From contig OY754330.1 of the NCBI GenBank assembly GCA_963573305.1, positions 2,232,001 to 2,296,000 of the forward strand: 64,000 nucleotides of DNA. Reading direction: 5' to 3'. Below the pieces are notes generated by a model. It made no database searches. It had not been told where the DNA came from and saw only the letters and a list, made by a program, of their open reading frames with translations. The position numbers and the translations under genes were made by a program. Origin of the DNA: Pyrrhosoma nymphula (Eukaryota; Arthropoda; Insecta; Odonata; Coenagrionidae). Positions 59,635-64,000 of the stretch are shown here, in pieces (the first letter of the stretch is position 1; the number at the start of each line of letters is the position of its first letter).

Positions 59635-61019
59635 CTTGGGTTTCAGAAAGAAGGAGATACAATGGGATATGTATATGAAGCTAGTGGGGATTCTTCACTG
59701 ACTCAGTTGGCCATCTGAGAGTATGATGAAGCATAGAAGCTCGGTTTTTCATGATGAAAGGTTGACATACTTTCATTTCATCTCATTATTGAGTTAAATA
59801 TTCAGAATATTTAATGTTATTTTCTCAAAGATAGTTTTACCAATGGTATGTCAAAAAATGTGCTATATATCGATCAGCATATTCACAGAGGCCCCAGCAT
59901 TGCCCATAGCTAATTGGGAAATTTAAGCTATAGTGCATAGTGGAAGTACCAAGTGTATAAGGCAGTGGTAGATTCAAAAACGAAACTTAGAACGTAAATC
60001 GAATGCATTCCACTGGATTGGATTAAATCTTACATTTCGGAATGTTCCAAGTTGTGACAATCCTCATTAATGGATCTAAGTATTCTTCAAATGAGTGTCA
60101 TAGCCATGGATACTGAATGATAACAGACTCCTAACTTCAGCATGATACCTTTTTTGAAGCTGCCAACCACGGTGCCACTGTCGTAACGGATGCATGGAAT
60201 CAAATGATCCCTATCATCCCAATGTAATCAAACGCGATATTTACTTTTTTAATTTCGTACTGTGGGAAATTACGGCAAGTTAGGAAGCAACTAATGGTTC
60301 TTTCCATCAATTAATAATGTTAACCACGTACGATATATGAATTGAATAACAGAAAACCCCTTCATTAACCTATCATGGATCATTCGAGAGTACCAACGAT
60401 CAACGGCAGTTGTGCGACTGCGATGATGTCTTAGCCAGATCTAAGTTTCAAATTTTCCATCACAGGGGTTCAACAGATGAAAGGAAATCCTTTGAAAATG
60501 ATGGGTGTTGAGAAATATTTTTATATAGAGAACGGCTACAAAACAAAATCATTTGAGTCAGTATGGATTATAATGAGCGTAATTCATGAGTACTTGAATT
60601 CAGTAATACATACCTTCAATTATCACATCAAAGATATTTAAATCACATTGAGAAAAAAAACATTCTGTCATAATAATAAAAGTTCTGCAATGGATACAAA
60701 GGTAATCATCATCATCGACCATATCTTGCTGTACGGTGACGTGAAAAATAAAAAAGTGTTTACATTAGCCTTAAACAAGCTATTATTATTCACACCTAAA
60801 ATTTTGTTCTATTTAAAGGTGGTGGAATACCCTGTGGAGCATCCGGGAACAAAGCAAGATCTTTTACCCATTTTCAGTGGAGCAATCAATCATCTTTTAT
60901 ACCAACAATCGGAATTCCCAAACAATCCGCCATTCGTAAACAAAGTGACAATATGCATGCCTCCGAGTCCTCACTAAGCCACCTATCGTACGGCTTCAAA
61001 AAATGAAACAAAAAAACAA
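59635..61019. other. no gene recognised
   Basis: Intronic sequence. A 109-codon frame at 60648-60977 has no recognised domain and no splice signals linking it to the SH2B gene. It directly precedes the LINE reverse-transcriptase fragment and may be unrecognised LINE sequence. Confidence 0.45.
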
Positions 61020-62560
61020 CGAAAGCGTACTTCGCGGGGCTGGTCATATCTTAGTAGGAGTCCCTCAGGGTTCTATCCTGGGTCCACTGCTTTTTCTGAT
61101 TTACATATCTCTCTACTTATGTAGTTGGTATCCAAGACATTAAACCAATAAGATATGCTGATGATACTAATATTCTATTTTCAACAAACTTTTATGGCAT
61201 TATTGTTTATAATTCAAGAACTGTGGTAGATAATTAATCAATGGTGTTGTGACAATTTTCTTGATCTTAAGGTGGCTCTATACCGGGGCTAAGAAGCTGG
61301 GAGTCGTGGGAGCTGGAGACTTGCAATTTTCGTCTTCTGTAGATGAAGAGTCATTTGTTGATTTAAGTGGAGTAACTTTATCATGAAATGGTTGTTATTA
61401 TCAAAAATAGCAAAACTTTAGTTTTTACGAAATATTTTGGTAATATTCAGGGGCATGTTGTGAAGGCTAGATTCCGAAATGAGGAGCCCACTTAAATCAA
61501 ATAATCATCTTTCATATACACAAAAAAATCAACAACCACTGATGCTGTTTTTGTGTTAAGGCTATAGTAATGTTAACCGTTCAAGCCTGCATTGACAACG
61601 GAAGACCTTTCTCATCCCCACTCCCAAGGATAATCGTTCCCCACTCCATTTTTGTCAGCACCGCAATCACAGTTTCCCGTTGGGCTGTTCTACCACCACC
61701 CCTAGTAGGCGACCACCAGCGGCGACCATTCAATTGAGGTGGCTTGGTAACCCACCTTAATGGACACAAAAATAAATTTGTACAATTTTACCACAAAAAA
61801 ATAAATGAAAGCCCACTAATAAAAGTAAATGGTAAATAAATAGATAAGGTTTCCACTCTTAAATTGCTAGGAATTTATCTGAACAACAATATTTCATGGG
61901 AAGAACATGTTAAGTATTTGAGTAATAAATTAAGTACAATTTGTTATGTTTTAAGACAACTTAGGTATACTACAAGTAGAGCTGTTCTTTTGAATTTATA
62001 TTATGTTTGGTGAATTTCACTTTGCATAGTGTACAGTATTTTACTATGGGGTTCCTCTCACTTATCTTTGTATTCATTCAAAATGCAAAAAAGAGCTATT
62101 AGAATTATTGCTGGTAAACCATATGACTCTCCATCCCGACCTATTTTTGAAGACATGAAGTTATTACCACTCTCCTGTGTGTATTTGTACATAGCTGTAA
62201 CTTATGTAAAAATTAATTTAAGTGGTTTCCTTTTAAATTGTAATTATCACAAATACCCTACAAGAAATTCATCAGATATTCGTTATAAAAGTATAAGGAC
62301 AAAATTCGTAAAAATAGGGCCAAAATAAATGTTATCTAATTACACTATAGTATGCCAAAATGTATAAAACATGAAGAACCTAACAGAAACAATTTTGTTA
62401 TGCAGTAATTATTATTGTTTTCTACTAAGTCTTGTGAAATAGTAATTTTTCTTTGTTTTTTAGTGGTGAATATTTTGACGTGCCTTATATATAATACAAG
62501 TGTAATCACTTATCGTACTGTAGTCCTTTTTTGTGCAAATAAACAATACAATAAAAGTAC
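61020..62560 (+). pseudogene. CR1/Jockey-like LINE, 3' half
   Basis: The translation reads VGVPQGSILGPLLFLIYI, then PIRYADDTNILF (YADD box), then after the inserted element TLKLLGIYLNNNISWEEHV, LRQLRYTTSRAVL and YSILLWGSSHLSLY, MQKRAIRIIAGKPYDSP ending at 62328. A 3' UTR follows with AAATAAACAATACAATAAAA near 62537. Frame changes and stops make it dead. The palm N-terminal half and the endonuclease are missing. A 486-bp element splits it at 61271-61756. Confidence 0.82.
61271..61756. mobile_element. 486-bp piggyBac-type miniature element in the LINE
   Basis: TTAA lies on both sides (61267-61270 and 61757-61760). The inner ends are GGTGGCT and the inverse of the right end GGTGGGT. Removing the element with one TTAA restores the LINE frame (FLDLN then GHKNK), which proves the site of insertion. 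Inside, GATTTAAGTGG (about 61354-61364) and its inverse (about 61490-61500) form a subterminal inverted repeat. No transposase. The TTAA preference places it with piggyBac. Confidence 0.82.
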
Positions 62561-63453
62561 TTGGCATTGAGCAATAGAGGGAATGTGGGCTCCTCATCCT
62601 CTTTGCTCCATCTCATCGTCTCTGCAATTGCCTTGTTGTGCTTCTCCACACTCAATAGTGCTCTGTTAAACAGCTCTTATCATTGTTCTCAATCCTTGCA
62701 TTACTAGAATGTGGCCTGTCATTGAAGCCTCTTGCTTGCCCCTTGCACTGATAGCCAGATCTCAAAGTGTTGGGCTGTACTCCACCTCCTACTACTGAAA
62801 AGTATAGTAGATTGGGTATATTTACTTGCTATCTTAGTTCAAGTATTACGTAAGACGATTTATGCCATTTTTGACCCCCCCCTCCCCTCCCCCTATGTAA
62901 GACAATGTAAGATTTTCCCAACCCCCCCTCCCTGTGTCTTACGTAAGACGTTAGATATTTGTAAATACACTCTGTTAACTGCTTGCTTTCTGCAGTTTTA
63001 TCTTTCCATAGAAGCAATTGTACAGCTTTGAACACTGGATATCGTATAATTATTGCAGTGTTGGAGTACCACATTCATTGAGCATGGATGTAGTGTAGTT
63101 AGCCAGTCAGGGCAGAATAGGAGCATTGGCGTAGTGGTGATATTATGGAAAATACGCCATTAACAAACGGATGCTCCATTTCACTGCTAAATTTCATTCG
63201 GAAATGATAGACACAATGTTTCAAGACAGAGAAAAATCTTACATTATCTTACGTAGCCCCTCCCCCCAAAAAAGGTCTTACATAATACTCAGAATGGCCC
63301 CTTACGGTTTATTCATTGAATGTGATTAGTCTAATCTCTCACACTTGTGCCCTCTCTATACTTGTGAGAAAAGACAGTTGGTGATGGCTTCTCTTGAATT
63401 TCTACCTAGTCCCTTTTCCTGATATGAAATTTTGAATTCTTTTTAAATTGCAG
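62561..63453. other. end of intron 4; TTACGTAAGAC-type repeats
   Basis: No gene. The motif TTACGTAAGAC or TCTTACATAAT occurs at about 62846, 62894, 62938, 63240 and 63279, each next to a C-rich tract, suggesting a degenerate miniature element or a short repeat cluster. The last bases, AAATTGCAG, are the acceptor of SH2B exon 5. Confidence 0.55.
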
Positions 63454-63647
63454 TGTCGGAAGCAGAGGGGGATGTGTCTGTATCTCTTCGAGAATACCCT
63501 TGGTTCCATGGCACTCTTCCGCGATCAGAAGGTGCGCAGCTGGTGCTGCATGAGGGTGCTGGTGGGCATGGTGTTTTCCTAGTTCGTCAGAGTGAAACAC
63601 GGAAGGGAGAATTTGTACTCACATTCAACTTTCAAGGAAGAGCAAAG
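63454..63647 (+). CDS. SH2B-family adaptor, exon 5: first part of SH2 domain
   Basis: The first two bases (TG) complete codon 381 (Leu), then residues 382-445 follow. SH2 starts near residue 395 with YPWFHGTLPRSEGAQLVL, and HGVFLVRQSETRKGEFVLTF contains the FLVRxS motif with the phosphotyrosine-binding Arg at residue 425. The acceptor is TTTTTAAATTGCAG and the donor AAAGGTTTGT, ending in phase 0 after GRAK. The second half of SH2 must lie beyond the window. The wording of this part is very close to the SH2 of SH2B1/SH2B2/Lnk and fixes the family. Confidence 0.95.
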
Positions 63648-64000
63648 GTTTGTTTTGAGGATTTCATTGCTTACTGTATTTACGTGCATTCAGTTGCTTG
63701 ATCCAAAAATACCCCAGACTTCAATAAATCATTGCTTATTTTCAACTTACAACTACTACACTTCAACCATCAGCGTTGCAATTTGACCTTCTCTCTTCAG
63801 TGCGCTGAAGAGGGCCACTTTGTGGCTGAAATACACCTTTTCACCTCACACCTTACGTCCTCCTCCCTTCCTTTCATAACATTGGCCTTGGCCCGCAATT
63901 TTTGACTTTGCTCTTCCGAGTGTGTTAAAGTGTGACATCCCAAAGTTGGAATCATTCCACTTCTTCGTGGAAGTTAAATCTTGTGTACGGATAAGTGAGT
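63648..64000. other. start of SH2B intron 5
   Basis: Begins GTTTGT. No second SH2 exon was recognised before the window ends; a frame open through 63925-64000 does not resemble SH2. A hammerhead-like motif lies at 63805-63831. Confidence 0.6.
63805..63831 (+). ncRNA. hammerhead-ribozyme-like core
   Basis: The order is CTGAAGA, a short stem GGCCAC/GTGGCT with loop TTT (6 bp including one G-T pair), then GAAA. This satisfies the CUGANGA, stem II, GAAA core except for one extra G after CTGAAGA, the same extra base as in the copy at 2272-2300. The TCTTCAG eight bases upstream could pair with CTGAAGA and compete. Stem III and the cleavage triplet are not evident. Likely a relic of a Penelope-like terminal repeat. 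Confidence 0.4.

Noticed and set aside
60648..60977. A 109-codon + strand frame before a LINE
   Set aside because: No recognisable domain, and it does not fit the SH2B splice phases. Possibly LINE-derived, left unassigned.
63925..64000. A continuation of the SH2 domain near the window end
   Set aside because: The open frame does not match the expected second half of SH2 and lacks a clear acceptor; intron 5 probably continues beyond the window.

Overview
This window is eukaryotic, almost certainly from an arthropod and probably an insect. The coding parts are exons with GT/AG introns. The genome is AT-leaning with many microsatellites, and the transposon set (Gypsy with an env-like remnant, Penelope-like elements, CR1-, RTE- and R1-like LINEs, mariner, piggyBac, pogo/Tigger, hAT) is typical of large insect genomes. 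No rRNA, no intact tRNA, no operon and no CRISPR array was seen. The species cannot be named from the sequence.

The only host gene I can support is an SH2B-family adaptor (the Lnk/SH2B1 type) on the + strand. Exons 1-3 (25891-26568, 26644-26745, 26923-27044) encode the phenylalanine-zipper dimerisation domain and the PH domain. Exon 4 (55224-55462) encodes a Gly/Pro-rich linker. Exon 5 (63454-63647) encodes the first part of the SH2 domain, and the gene runs off the right edge. All splice phases agree (0, 0, 2, 1, 0), giving 445 codons so far. Intron 3 is about 28 kb and is packed with transposons.

Layout: 1-994 is a 470-bp tandem repeat carrying a tRNA-like segment, then a TA microsatellite. 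4489-6638 is a hAT element (8-bp target duplication) holding a dead CR1-like LINE, which itself holds a 99-bp inverted-repeat insertion. 8148-14478 is an errantivirus-like Gypsy element with a truncated 5' LTR, a nearly open gag-pol with one stop and a broken env-like region. 14.9-16.9 kb holds decayed hAT and mariner transposases. 21011-21202 is a short element that matches the SPIN (Space Invader) hAT family, which is known for horizontal transfer between animal phyla. 21.5-22.6 kb is an RTE-like LINE. From 25.9 kb on is the SH2B gene. Inside intron 3 lie two Penelope-like fragments (27.6-29.0 and 47.6-48.0 kb), two complete but dead piggyBac elements of different families (31184-35179 with a nested 1080-bp TA-flanked element, and 43810-46932), a LINE endonuclease fragment (41.7-43.2 kb), and an R1-like LINE split by a 3994-bp Tigger element (50003-53996). 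Intron 4 holds a second pogo-like element (56935-59632) with an internal palindrome, and a LINE (61.0-62.6 kb) split at a TTAA site by a 486-bp piggyBac-type miniature element.

The less obvious signals are the nested target-site logic, which can be read exactly because interrupted reading frames rejoin, and several hammerhead-ribozyme-like cores (CTGAAGA, stem, GAAA) on both strands. One of these sits directly behind a Penelope-like endonuclease. All family names are from memory of domain and terminal motifs; no searches were run.
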